Source of the DNA: DATKAB01 sp964542745
GTDB lineage: Bacteria; Eisenbacteria; RBG-16-71-46
Length of the DNA: 12,060 bases
Assembly (NCBI GenBank): GCA_964542745.1
Contig: CAZIVR010000108.1
Span: 1-12,060 of the forward strand
Reading direction: 5' to 3'
In this document: positions 1 through 6,989 of the stretch, piece by piece
How positions within the stretch are numbered: position 1 is the stretch's first letter
Layout: every line of letters begins with the position of its first letter
Translations under genes and position numbers: made by a program
The notes under the pieces: model-generated
Told to the model about the DNA's origin: nothing
Databases searched by the model: none
What the model saw: the letters and a program-made list of their open reading frames with translations, nothing else

Positions 1-6
1 CCCGCC

Positions 7-738
<732 letters not shown>

Positions 739-820
739 GGGGTCGGTCTCCGGGGTTCGGGTGGGCATCCGGCGCGCGGTCGCGACGCGGTCGGGCGAAA
801 GAGAATGGATCGGCGCCACG

Positions 821-861
821 GGGTCAAGCGGCCGGGCGGCGCCGTCGCGGCGCCTTGACCC
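821..861. promoter_or_regulatory. Symmetric divergent control region: paired TTGACC boxes around a GC hairpin
   Basis: GGGTCAAG at 821-828 and CTTGACCC at 854-861 form a perfect 8-bp inverted repeat. Each arm contains a TTGACC hexamer, one reading toward the TerC gene and one toward the gene at 892, so the arms look like divergent -35 boxes. Between them, 838-854 folds as a 7-bp perfect stem (GGCGCCG) with a TCG loop. The minus-strand -10 is unclear: CATTCT at 802-807 is only 14 nt away, and TCTCTT at 799-804 is 17 nt away. That the boxes are promoters is an inference. Confidence 0.4.
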
Positions 862-885
862 GGGTGCGGGTGTTTCCGGTAGGTT
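855..885 (+). promoter_or_regulatory. Promoter of the TlpA-like gene, leaderless geometry
   Basis: TTGACC (855-860), a 19-nt spacer and TAGGTT (880-885) end exactly 6 nt before the ATG at 892. Transcription starting about 7 nt after the -10 would begin at the start codon itself. Only a weak AGG lies upstream, inside the -10 box, so it could not serve as a ribosome-binding site. The same TAG(A/G)TT-N6-ATG arrangement precedes both complete kinase genes. Confidence 0.5.
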
Positions 886-891
886 CGCCTC

Positions 892-1464
892 ATGAACTCC
901 CGGCTCCGCCCCGTGCTCCTCGGCGCCGTCCTCGTCGCCGGGATCGCCCTGCTCGGATGGACCTACCAGCAGAGCCTGGTGCCCGCGATCCATCCCGATC
1001 ACGACCACGGGCTCGAGAACATCGCCGGCGGCGGCTACCTCCGGGTCGAATCGGTGGAGGGCGGCCGACGCAACCTGGTGGGACGCCCGGGCCGGGTGCT
1101 GATCCTCCACTGGTTCCGGCTCGGCGAACCCGCCACGGCCTCCGAGCTGCCGCACCTCGTGGACTACGCGAACTCCGTGGCGAAAGACGATGGCATCGAA
1201 GTGGTGACGATCGCGGTGGGCACCCCCGCCGGAAAGGTGCGCGAGTGGGCCCAGGCGCACGGGGTGCCGACCGCGAGGCTCTACGCGGATCCGGAGGGCA
1301 AGACCGCCCAGCTCATCGGGGTGCGCGGAACGCCGGAGTCGCTCATCTACGATCCCGACGGGCAGCTCGCCCACCAGGCGCGCGGCCCTCTCGACTGGTC
1401 GGATCCGGGTGTACGTTCGGCCATCGAGCACTTCAAGCACGGCGCGGGAGAGCACACGCACTAG
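892..1464 (+). CDS. Membrane-anchored TlpA/ResA-like thioredoxin-fold protein lacking the CxxC
   Basis: 190-aa protein with a hydrophobic N-terminal anchor (about residues 7-23), a short His/Asp-rich stretch (HPDHDHG, 34-40), then a thioredoxin-like domain facing the periplasm. TlpA/ResA features are recognisable: the strand VLILHW (69-74), the helix ending in SELPHL (84-89), and the cis-proline loop GTP with P148 followed by LIYDPDGQL. Where the family has W-C-x-x-C, this protein reads FRLGEPATAS, and there is no cysteine anywhere in the chain. It therefore cannot do thiol-disulfide exchange; a structural, binding or peroxiredoxin-independent role is possible. The C terminus is again His-rich (H180, H183, H188, H190), so metal binding could be considered. 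It is divergent from the TerC gene and 174 bp upstream of the DUF4386 gene. Fold assignment is good; function is unknown. Confidence 0.82.
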   Translation: MNSRLRPVLLGAVLVAGIALLGWTYQQSLVPAIHPDHDHGLENIAGGGYLRVESVEGGRRNLVGRPGRVLILHWFRLGEPATASELPHLVDYANSVAKDDGIEVVTIAVGTPAGKVREWAQAHGVPTARLYADPEGKTAQLIGVRGTPESLIYDPDGQLAHQARGPLDWSDPGVRSAIEHFKHGAGEHTH

Positions 1465-1482
1465 CCGGGTACGTCGCAGGGG

Positions 1483-1528
1483 GGACCCGGGTCCGCAACC
1501 CTCACTCGCCCCGAGCCGTAACCCGGGT
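1483..1528. promoter_or_regulatory. Two CCCGGG-centred palindromes upstream of the DUF4386 gene
   Basis: A perfect 12-bp palindrome GGACCCGGGTCC lies at 1483-1494, and the same ACCCGGGT core recurs at 1521-1528, 36 bp further on. A third copy sits at 858-865, over the promoter of the gene at 892. The first copy can also pair with CCGGGT at 1465-1470, just after the stop codon, as a 6-bp stem. These may be operator sites or a weak end-of-gene hairpin. In such GC-rich DNA chance is a real alternative. The rest of the 174-bp gap shows only the ribosome-binding site of the next gene. Confidence 0.25.
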
Positions 1529-1638
1529 CGCGCTCCCACGCATCATCGCCGACGCCGGTGACGTCGCCCGGCCGCGCCGGCCCGTCCGGATCGTTCAGGT
1601 CGCTTCGGCCCGTCCGCCCTCGCCAGAAAGGAGCGCCC

Positions 1639-2355
1639 ATGGATCCCACCCGACGCAACGCCCGCACCGCCGGACTCTGGTACCTGTTCATGGCCTTCAC
1701 CGCACCCATCGCCCTGTTGTACGTGCCCGGGCAGCTCATCGTGGGAGGGGACGCCGCGGCGACCGCCGAGCGACTCCGGTCCTCCGAGGGGCTGCTCCGG
1801 CTCGGGATCGCGAGCGAGGTGGTCCACCAGGCCATCGCCGTGTTCCTGGTGCTGGCGCTCTTCCGCCTGTTCAAGCCGGTCCACGAACACCTGGCGTGGC
1901 ACCTGGTCTGCCTCGGGGCGCTGGTCTCCGTGCCCATCATGTTCGTGAACGTCCTCAACGAGATCGCGGCCTTCACGCTCGCGAGCCGCCCGGCGTTCCT
2001 GTCGGTGATCGAACCGGCCCAGGCGGACGCCCTCGCCTACCTGTTCATCCGCCTTCACGGTCAGGGCGTCACGCTCGCGTCCGTGTTCTGGGGACTGTGG
2101 CTCTTTCCCTTCGGGATCCTCGCGATCCGGTCGGGATTCATCCCAAGGATCCTCGGGGTTCTGCTGATCGTCGCCGGCGTGGGGTATGTCGCGAGTTCGT
2201 TCACCACGCTCGTGCTGCCGGCGTACGCCCGGCAGGTGGACCAGGTGGCGCTCCTCCTCGAAATGGGGGAGGTGCCGATCATCTTCTGGCTCGCGATCTG
2301 GGGCCTGATGGGCCGCCGCTCGGGGCCGCGCGTCCCCGCGGCCACGAGCGCGTAG
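1639..2355 (+). CDS. DUF4386-family integral membrane protein
   Basis: 238-aa protein with about six hydrophobic helices (near residues 10-30, 53-78, 84-110, 135-160, 163-185 and 205-225) and short polar loops. The N terminus RRNARTAGLWYLFMAFTAPIALLY, helix EVVHQAIAVFLVLALFRLFK, and the LHGQGVTLASVFWGLWLFPFGILAIRSGFIPRILG block match the DUF4386 family as I know it. No enzymatic motif is visible and the family function is not established. The ATG at 1639 is fixed by a strong AAGGAG (1628-1633) 5 nt upstream; an in-frame ATG at 1558 would add 27 polar residues and has no such site. The kinase gene starts 63 bp downstream but carries its own promoter-like box, so co-transcription is not required. 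Confidence 0.85.
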   Translation: MDPTRRNARTAGLWYLFMAFTAPIALLYVPGQLIVGGDAAATAERLRSSEGLLRLGIASEVVHQAIAVFLVLALFRLFKPVHEHLAWHLVCLGALVSVPIMFVNVLNEIAAFTLASRPAFLSVIEPAQADALAYLFIRLHGQGVTLASVFWGLWLFPFGILAIRSGFIPRILGVLLIVAGVGYVASSFTTLVLPAYARQVDQVALLLEMGEVPIIFWLAIWGLMGRRSGPRVPAATSA

Positions 2356-2399
2356 CCGGGAACGCGGCGGTCCGGCGGCCGCGCGCGCGCGCTGCGGGA

Positions 2400-2412
2400 G
2401 ATGCGGTAGATT
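2400..2412 (+). promoter_or_regulatory. Promoter of kinase 1, leaderless geometry
   Basis: GATGCGG directly followed by the -10-like TAGATT (2407-2412), with 6 nt to the ATG at 2419. No Shine-Dalgarno lies in the usual window. All 13 bases recur at 8656-8668, in front of the second kinase, at the same distance from its ATG. No -35 hexamer is seen; that position is instead a 13-nt alternating CG run (2380-2392). Confidence 0.55.
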
Positions 2413-2418
2413 TCGCCG

Positions 2419-5106
2419 ATGCCCCTCGCCGCCGGAACCCGTCTCGGCCCCTACGAGATCGTCGCCCCCCTCGGAGCGGGCGGCATGGGCGAGGTCTACC
2501 GTGCCCGAGACTCGCGCCTCGGCCGCGACGTGGCGGTCAAGGTCCTGCCCCGGCGCCTGAGCGCCGACGCCCAGCTCCGCGCGCGCTTCGAGCGCGAGGC
2601 CAGGACGATTTCGAGCCTCAACCACCCGCACATCTGCGTGCTCCACGACGTGGGTCGCGAGGACGGCACCGACTTCCTGGTCATGGAGCTGGTGGATGGG
2701 GAGACGCTGGCGAACCGGATCGAGAGGGGCGCGATCCCGCTTTCGGAAGCCCTCTCGATCGGCCGGCAGCTGGCCCGCGCGCTCGACTTCGCGCACCGCG
2801 CGGGCGTGGTCCACCGCGACCTGAAGCCCGGAAACGTCATGCTGACCCGGACGGGCGCGAAGCTCATGGATTTCGGGCTGGCCCGCGTCCACGGCCCGGG
2901 GACCACGGGCGAGGCCGTGAGCCAGACGCCCACCGTGAACCAGCCGCTCACGGCGGAAGGCACGCTGCTCGGCACCTTCCAGTACATGGCGCCCGAACAG
3001 CTCGAGGGGCGCGAGTCGGACGCGCGCTCCGACCTGTGGGCGCTGGGCTGCGTCCTCTACGAGATGGCGACCGGCGCGCGCGCCTTCGAGGGCAAGAGCC
3101 AGGCGAGCCTGATCGCGGCGATCATGACGGGCGAGCCCCGGCCGGTGAGCGAGCTGCGGCCCGTCACGCCGCCGGCGCTCGAGCGCGTGATCCAGCAGTG
3201 CCTGCAGAAGGACCCCGAGGCCCGCGTGCAGTCGGCGCGCGACCTCGAGTTCCTGCTCGAGCTGGTGCCGGGCTCGGGCACGCATCCCGCGGCGGAGGCC
3301 GGGGCCCGGTCCGGGCGCGGCGCCGGGCGGCGCGTGGCCCCGTGGGTGGCGCTCGCCGCGGCCGCCGCGCTCGGGATCGCGGGCTTCGCGGCGGGGCGGC
3401 TCAGCGCGCCCGCGGCACCCACGGGCGCGATCCGGGTCTCGACCCTATCGCAGGGCACCCGGGACGGGGAGCCCGCCGTCTCGCCCGACGGAAGGCTCGT
3501 GGCCTTCCGCTCGGTCCGCGGCGAGGGCCAGGGACTCTGGCTCATGGACCTCGTGACCCGCAGCGAAGTCAAGCTCACCCACGGCCTCGACCAGCTCCCG
3601 CGCTTCACGCCCGACGGGGGCACCATCGTCTTCACGCGCACGCGCGACGGGCGCCAGTCCCTGTGGCGCATCCCGGCGATCGGAGGGACCGAGCGTCCGC
3701 TGCTCGACGACGCTTTCGACGCCGATCCCTCGCCCGACGGAAAGCGGCTCGCGTTCGTCACCGGCGTCGCCGAGAGCAGCGGGGTGCGGGCGCGGCTCAT
3801 GGTGTCGAACGCGGACGGCACCGGGGCCCGCGAGATCTACTCGCTGGCCGCCTCGGTCATCGGCACGCCGCGCTGGTCGCCCGACGGCGGGAGGATCTCG
3901 ATCAGCATCGGAGGGAACCAGAACTCGCCGAACCGCATCGAGGTGGTCGAGGTCGCGAGCGGTAAGGCTCGCGCCTATCCGCCTCCGCGGCAGTCCACCC
4001 TGTCGAGCACCGCGTGGGACGGCACGGGCCGGGGGTTGATCGTGGCCGAGGGACAGGGCGTCACCGCCGTCCAGCGCGGAGCTCCCGCGCAGCTGCTTCG
4101 GCTGGATCTCGGCAGCGGCCGGTACCGGCCGATCGGCTGGCTCGAAAACTTCCCGCTGTTCGTGGACCTGCTCCCCGACGGCGGGCTCGTGATGTCGTCG
4201 GCCTTCGTGCGCCAGAACCTGAAGGAAGCGGCGATCGGGGCCCGCACCCTGAGCGAAGCGCGGGTGCTCACCAGCGGAATGGCCCGGGACCGGCAGCCCG
4301 TGTATTCGCCCGACGGGAAGTCGGTGCTGTTCTCCACCAACCGCGGCAGCTCGCTCGACCTGTGGGAGGTGTCCGTCGAGACCGGCGCGATGCACCGCAT
4401 CACCGACGATCCCGCCGACGACTGGGATCCGGCCTACACGCCCGATGGCGAGGGCATCGTGTGGTGTTCCGGGCGCAGCGGCGCGCTCGAGATCTGGATC
4501 GCCCGCCGCGACGGAAGCGCTCCCCGGCAGATCTCGCGCGACAGCCTCGACGCGGAAAACCCTTCGATCGCTCCGAGCCAGGACTGGGTCGTCTACAGCT
4601 CCGCGCATCCGGCCAAGTCGGGACTGTGGCGGGTGCCCGCGTCCGGCGAAGCGGGCGAGCGGGTGCTCGCGGCGGGCACGCTGATCCCCGACCTCTCGCC
4701 GGATGGACGCCTCGTCTCGGTGCTCACCAGCGTGGGCTCGGCCGATTCCCGGCTCGACGTCTTCGACCTCGAGCGGCGCCGGCTCCTGCCGAATCCCGTG
4801 CGCGTCCAGGTGAGTCCCGGGCCCATCCAGATGGGGCGCTCCCGCTTCAGTCCCGACGGCGCCTCGGTCCACTACATCGGCACCCGCACGGACGGGCAGC
4901 CGGTGCTGCTGCGCCGCCCGGTCGAGGCGTGGCGCGGCGCCCCGGCCCGCGTGGACACGCTGTTTCCGGGCAGTTCCGAGACCATCGAAACCTTCCACTT
5001 CTCCCGGGACGGAAGGCGCGTGGTGGTCTCGGTGGTGGACTGGCTCTCGAGCCTGACCATCGCCGAGCGGATGCCCGGAATCGTGCCGCCACGGCGGAAG
5101 CGGTAG
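2419..5106 (+). CDS. Ser/Thr protein kinase with one membrane span and PD40/TolB-like propeller
   Basis: 895-aa Hanks-type kinase. The kinase domain (about 12-280) is intact: glycine loop LGAGGMGEV (18-26), VAVK lysine K41, catalytic loop HRDLKPGN (132-139, D134), DFG at 151-153 and APE at 191-193. The activation segment is rich in Ser/Thr and could be autophosphorylated. A Gly/Arg/Ala-rich linker leads to a single membrane helix (about 308-326). The remaining roughly 570 residues hold about ten repeats of the type SPDG-x-x-hydrophobic, the first at 355-358, as in PD40/WD40-like TolB propellers. By family precedent this puts the kinase in the cytoplasm and the propeller outside, possibly binding a ligand, peptidoglycan or protein. 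The gene is single, preceded by a leaderless-type promoter and followed by a strong inverted repeat at 5160-5201. Substrates are unknown. Confidence 0.95.
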   Translation: MPLAAGTRLGPYEIVAPLGAGGMGEVYRARDSRLGRDVAVKVLPRRLSADAQLRARFEREARTISSLNHPHICVLHDVGREDGTDFLVMELVDGETLANRIERGAIPLSEALSIGRQLARALDFAHRAGVVHRDLKPGNVMLTRTGAKLMDFGLARVHGPGTTGEAVSQTPTVNQPLTAEGTLLGTFQYMAPEQLEGRESDARSDLWALGCVLYEMATGARAFEGKSQASLIAAIMTGEPRPVSELRPVTPPALERVIQQCLQKDPEARVQSARDLEFLLELVPGSGTHPAAEAGARSGRGAGRRVAPWVALAAAAALGIAGFAAGRLSAPAAPTGAIRVSTLSQGTRDGEPAVSPDGRLVAFRSVRGEGQGLWLMDLVTRSEVKLTHGLDQLPRFTPDGGTIVFTRTRDGRQSLWRIPAIGGTERPLLDDAFDADPSPDGKRLAFVTGVAESSGVRARLMVSNADGTGAREIYSLAASVIGTPRWSPDGGRISISIGGNQNSPNRIEVVEVASGKARAYPPPRQSTLSSTAWDGTGRGLIVAEGQGVTAVQRGAPAQLLRLDLGSGRYRPIGWLENFPLFVDLLPDGGLVMSSAFVRQNLKEAAIGARTLSEARVLTSGMARDRQPVYSPDGKSVLFSTNRGSSLDLWEVSVETGAMHRITDDPADDWDPAYTPDGEGIVWCSGRSGALEIWIARRDGSAPRQISRDSLDAENPSIAPSQDWVVYSSAHPAKSGLWRVPASGEAGERVLAAGTLIPDLSPDGRLVSVLTSVGSADSRLDVFDLERRRLLPNPVRVQVSPGPIQMGRSRFSPDGASVHYIGTRTDGQPVLLRRPVEAWRGAPARVDTLFPGSSETIETFHFSRDGRRVVVSVVDWLSSLTIAERMPGIVPPRRKR

Positions 5107-5159
5107 CCCTCGACGATGCGCGGGGTCCGTTCCGGCGGACTCGCGAACGCGCCGCGCGA

Positions 5160-5201
5160 GGCCCGCGAGACTCGCGCCGCCCGCTTCCCGTCTCGCGGGC
5201 C
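5160..5201 (+). terminator. 12-bp perfect inverted repeat after kinase 1
   Basis: GGCCCGCGAGAC (5160-5171) pairs perfectly with GTCTCGCGGGCC (5190-5201) across an 18-nt loop. It lies 54 nt after the kinase stop codon and before the promoter-like box at 5235. It is the longest perfect stem I found in the window. No T-run follows (next bases CCGGTTCG), so it is not a classical intrinsic terminator; a T-less terminator or an mRNA 3'-end stabiliser is the likely role. Confidence 0.5.
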
Positions 5202-5234
5202 CCGGTTCGCTGTCGCTCCGCACCCCGGGTCGGG

Positions 5235-5240
5235 TATTCT
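5235..5240 (+). promoter_or_regulatory. Candidate -10 box of the secreted-protein gene
   Basis: TATTCT is the only clearly -10-like hexamer in the 201-bp gap 5107-5307. It would start transcription near 5247 and give a leader of about 60 nt that includes the GGAG at 5296-5299. No good -35 is seen. The rest of the gap holds only the inverted repeat at 5160-5201. Confidence 0.35.
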
Positions 5241-5295
5241 TCGGCGCGTTCGGGTTGACCGCGCCCGTCGAACCGCAGCCCCCAACGTCCCGCCC

Positions 5296-5299
5296 GGAG
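5296..5299 (+). promoter_or_regulatory. Ribosome-binding site deciding a TTG start
   Basis: GGAG lies 8 nt before TTG at 5308. The TTG is in frame and placed right at the head of a textbook signal peptide. The frame is open back to an ATG at 5116, but that would add 64 Arg-rich residues before the signal peptide and would span the hairpin at 5160-5201. Confidence 0.6.
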
Positions 5300-5307
5300 C
5301 CCTTACG

Positions 5308-6303
5308 TTGCGGCCGAACCCGTTTGCGCTGACCATCCTGCTGCTGCTGCCGGCCTCCGTCGCGTTCGCCGGGAATCTCTCGCTCGATCCCGGGTTGCTC
5401 GAGTTCGGCCACGTGCCGGTGGGCCAGCCCGCCGTTCGCATCGCCCGGATCGTCAATCACGGCACGCCCACGACGATTTCGGCCCTGTCCTCCCGGGTTC
5501 CGTGCGCCGAATTCGAGGCCTCGGCGGTCCTGCCCGTGACGCTGGCCGACGGAGACACGCTGGTGGTCACCATGACCTACACGCCGAACGGCCGCGGCGT
5601 GGACGTATGCGTGCTCGAACTCTTCGACGACAACGGCATCGGGGATTTTCTCGGCGCCATGGGGATCGGCACCGCATCGCGGCTGGTGGTGGCCGACACG
5701 TTCATCTCGTTCTCGGACCAGTCCTGGACCTCGGCCACGCCCGAGACCCTTCACATCGCGGCCGAGAACCAGGGCAACGAGGCGATCCAGGCGTCGAACT
5801 TCTCCGCCCAGTTCGACGAGGGCTCGGAGTTCCAGCTCGGGGCGATGGACTTCCCCATCCCCGCGGGCGGGCTCACCGACATTCCGGTCATCTTCCAGCC
5901 CGGCAGCGTCGGCCCGAAGGTGGACCACCTCACGCTCTCGGTGAACAACGACCTTCCGGGCGACCCGAGCCCGGTGGTTCAGCTCTACGGCGCGTGGAAC
6001 TCCGAGACCGGAGTGGGGGACTCCCGCCGCGATCGTGACGCGCTGCGCGTCGTTCCCTCGCCGTCCACGAACGACGTCACGGTTCACTTCGCCGTCCCAC
6101 GCGCCGGGCGCGTGGAGGTCGAGGTTCGCGACGTGGCGGGCCGAGCGGTGATGCGCCGCAACTTCGAGGCCCTCGGGTCCGGGGCGAACGCGGTGCGGCT
6201 CAGGCGTGGGAGCGACTGGCAGGGGACCCCGGGCGTGTACCTCGTGAGGGTCGCGCTGGATGGGGAGGAGCTCGGCCGCGGAAGGCTGGTCGTGACGCGC
6301 TAG
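5308..6303 (+). CDS. Secreted protein with ASH-like Ig domains and FlgD/Por-type C-terminal domain
   Basis: 331-aa exported protein. Residues 1-21 are a signal peptide (Arg2, hydrophobic core ALTILLLLPASV, cleavage likely after AFA at 19-21). Residues about 24-118 and 120-225 are two beta-sandwich repeats of the choice-of-anchor-D/ASH type (LEFGHVPVGQPAVRIARIVNHG; later QGNEAIQASNFSAQF and IPVIFQPGSVGP). C66 and C101 in the first repeat could form a disulfide. The last ~87 residues (DALRVVPSPSTNDVTVHF, then VEVEVRDVAGRAV, GVYLVRVALDG, LVVTR) match the FlgD-Ig-like or Por-secretion (type IX) C-terminal sorting domain typical of FCB bacteria, pointing to surface attachment or secretion. No catalytic residues are seen. 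The start is TTG at 5308, supported by GGAG and the signal peptide. It has its own candidate promoter and is separated from the kinase by a hairpin. Confidence 0.85.
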   Translation: MRPNPFALTILLLLPASVAFAGNLSLDPGLLEFGHVPVGQPAVRIARIVNHGTPTTISALSSRVPCAEFEASAVLPVTLADGDTLVVTMTYTPNGRGVDVCVLELFDDNGIGDFLGAMGIGTASRLVVADTFISFSDQSWTSATPETLHIAAENQGNEAIQASNFSAQFDEGSEFQLGAMDFPIPAGGLTDIPVIFQPGSVGPKVDHLTLSVNNDLPGDPSPVVQLYGAWNSETGVGDSRRDRDALRVVPSPSTNDVTVHFAVPRAGRVEVEVRDVAGRAVMRRNFEALGSGANAVRLRRGSDWQGTPGVYLVRVALDGEELGRGRLVVTR

Positions 6304-6311
6304 GGAGCGCG
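6296..6311 (+). terminator. Short GC hairpin over the stop codon
   Basis: CGCGCT, loop AGGG and AGCGCG make a 6-bp stem that includes the TAG stop codon of the secreted protein; a second 5-bp stem (CCGCG/CGCGG, 6325-6338) follows, then CTTCCCCC. No T-run is present. Termination here is possible but weakly supported. The rest of the 102-bp gap shows a possible -10 TAGGCA at 6381-6386. Confidence 0.25.
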
Positions 6312-6405
6312 CCGGGCCCCCCTCCCGCGAGCGCGCGGCTTCCCCCGCGAGGCCCCCGTAACCCGTGGCGACACAGAGAGTAGGCAAGGGGATCGAGCGC
6401 ATCGC

Positions 6406-6864
6406 GTGAAGAAGACCGTTCTCCTCTACGGCCTCCTCGGAGGCGTGCTGATCGCGCTGCTCAAGCTCGTCGAGTATCGCTACCTCGTGCTCGAGCACTC
6501 GCTCGAGATTTACGGCGGCATCGTCGCGCTGGTGTTCGCCGTGGTCGGCATCTGGCTGGGCCAGAAGCTGACCCGCGAGCGCGTCGTCACGCGCGAGGTG
6601 CCGGTGAGGGTCGAGGTCCCCGTGGAGCGGGGCGAGCCGTTCGTCCGGGACCAGTCCCGGCTCGAGGGGCTCGGCATCACCCCGCGGGAACTCGACATCC
6701 TCGAGGCCATGGCGACGGGCCTGAGCAACCGGGAGATCGCCGAGCGGCTGTTCGTGAGCGAGAACACGGTCAAGACCCACGCGGCCCGCCTGTTCGCCAA
6801 GCTCTCGGCCCGGCGTCGCACCCAGGCGATCCAGCTCGCGAGGGAGGCCCGACTCATCCCCTGA
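6406..6864 (+). CDS. Membrane-anchored LuxR-type transcriptional regulator
   Basis: 152-aa protein. Two N-terminal membrane helices (about 4-22 and 36-53) form a hairpin, followed by a charged juxtamembrane segment (56-88, alternating Arg/Glu and Val) and a complete GerE/LuxR helix-turn-helix (89-152: LTPRE-like start ITPRELDIL, recognition region GLSNREIAERLFVSENTVKT, then KLSARRRTQAI). It should bind DNA from the inner face of the membrane. There is no receiver domain and no obvious phospho-Asp, so control may come through the membrane part or a partner. The N terminus MKKTVLLYGLLGG resembles the DUF4199 protein encoded 125 bp downstream (MKKVVLTYGLIAG), so the two are probably a functional pair. 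The start is GTG at 6406, giving MKK; the ribosome-binding site is poor (AGGGG at 6387-6391 is 14 nt away, GAG at 6395-6397 is nearer). Confidence 0.88.
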   Translation: MKKTVLLYGLLGGVLIALLKLVEYRYLVLEHSLEIYGGIVALVFAVVGIWLGQKLTRERVVTREVPVRVEVPVERGEPFVRDQSRLEGLGITPRELDILEAMATGLSNREIAERLFVSENTVKTHAARLFAKLSARRRTQAIQLAREARLIP

Positions 6865-6886
6865 ACGGAGGATTTCGGCCCCCTCG

Positions 6887-6911
6887 GGGTGAAAATCACC
6901 CGTTCGGGTGA
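6887..6911. promoter_or_regulatory. Two overlapping dyads sharing one arm, before the DUF4199 gene
   Basis: GGGTGA (6887-6892), AAA, TCACCC (6896-6901), GTTC, GGGTGA (6906-6911). The central TCACCC can pair with either copy of GGGTGA, so two 6-bp hairpins exclude each other in RNA. As DNA it is two adjacent dyads, suitable for a dimeric helix-turn-helix protein; the LuxR-type regulator encoded immediately upstream is the obvious candidate. Function is inferred, the geometry is read directly. Confidence 0.45.
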
Positions 6912-6929
6912 CGCGCGATGGGGCCGCCG

Positions 6930-6946
6930 GCGCGCAGGATGCGCGC
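6930..6946 (+). repeat. 7-bp perfect hairpin in the leader of the DUF4199 gene
   Basis: GCGCGCA, loop GGA, TGCGCGC form a perfect 7-bp stem 43 bases before the DUF4199 start. Its inner 13 bases (GCGCAGGATGCGC) recur at 8565-8577, upstream of the YceH-cupin gene. Given the GC bias one such 13-base match could arise by chance. Confidence 0.3.
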
Positions 6947-6989
6947 GTTCCGCTTCGCGCCGTCCCCCCGAATCCCCAGGAGCCCCGAC

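Noticed and set aside
1543..3285. Minus-strand open frame of about 580 codons
   Set aside because: It is antisense to the DUF4386 and kinase 1 genes, with no recognisable motif or start signal.
855..3965. Long open frame on the plus strand overlapping three genes
   Set aside because: It overlaps the TlpA-like, DUF4386 and kinase genes out of frame, and its product is low-complexity Arg/Pro/Gly.
5116..5307. Possible N-terminal extension of the secreted protein, starting at ATG 5116
   Set aside because: It is Arg-rich, would put 64 residues before a textbook signal peptide, crosses a 12-bp inverted repeat and has a weaker start than TTG with GGAG.
3445..6780. Very long open frame on the minus strand (over 1,000 codons)
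   Set aside because: It lies opposite the kinase, the secreted protein and the regulator, which all have clear family motifs. The translation is rich in Arg, Gly, His and Pro with no domain, as expected of an antisense frame in GC-rich DNA.
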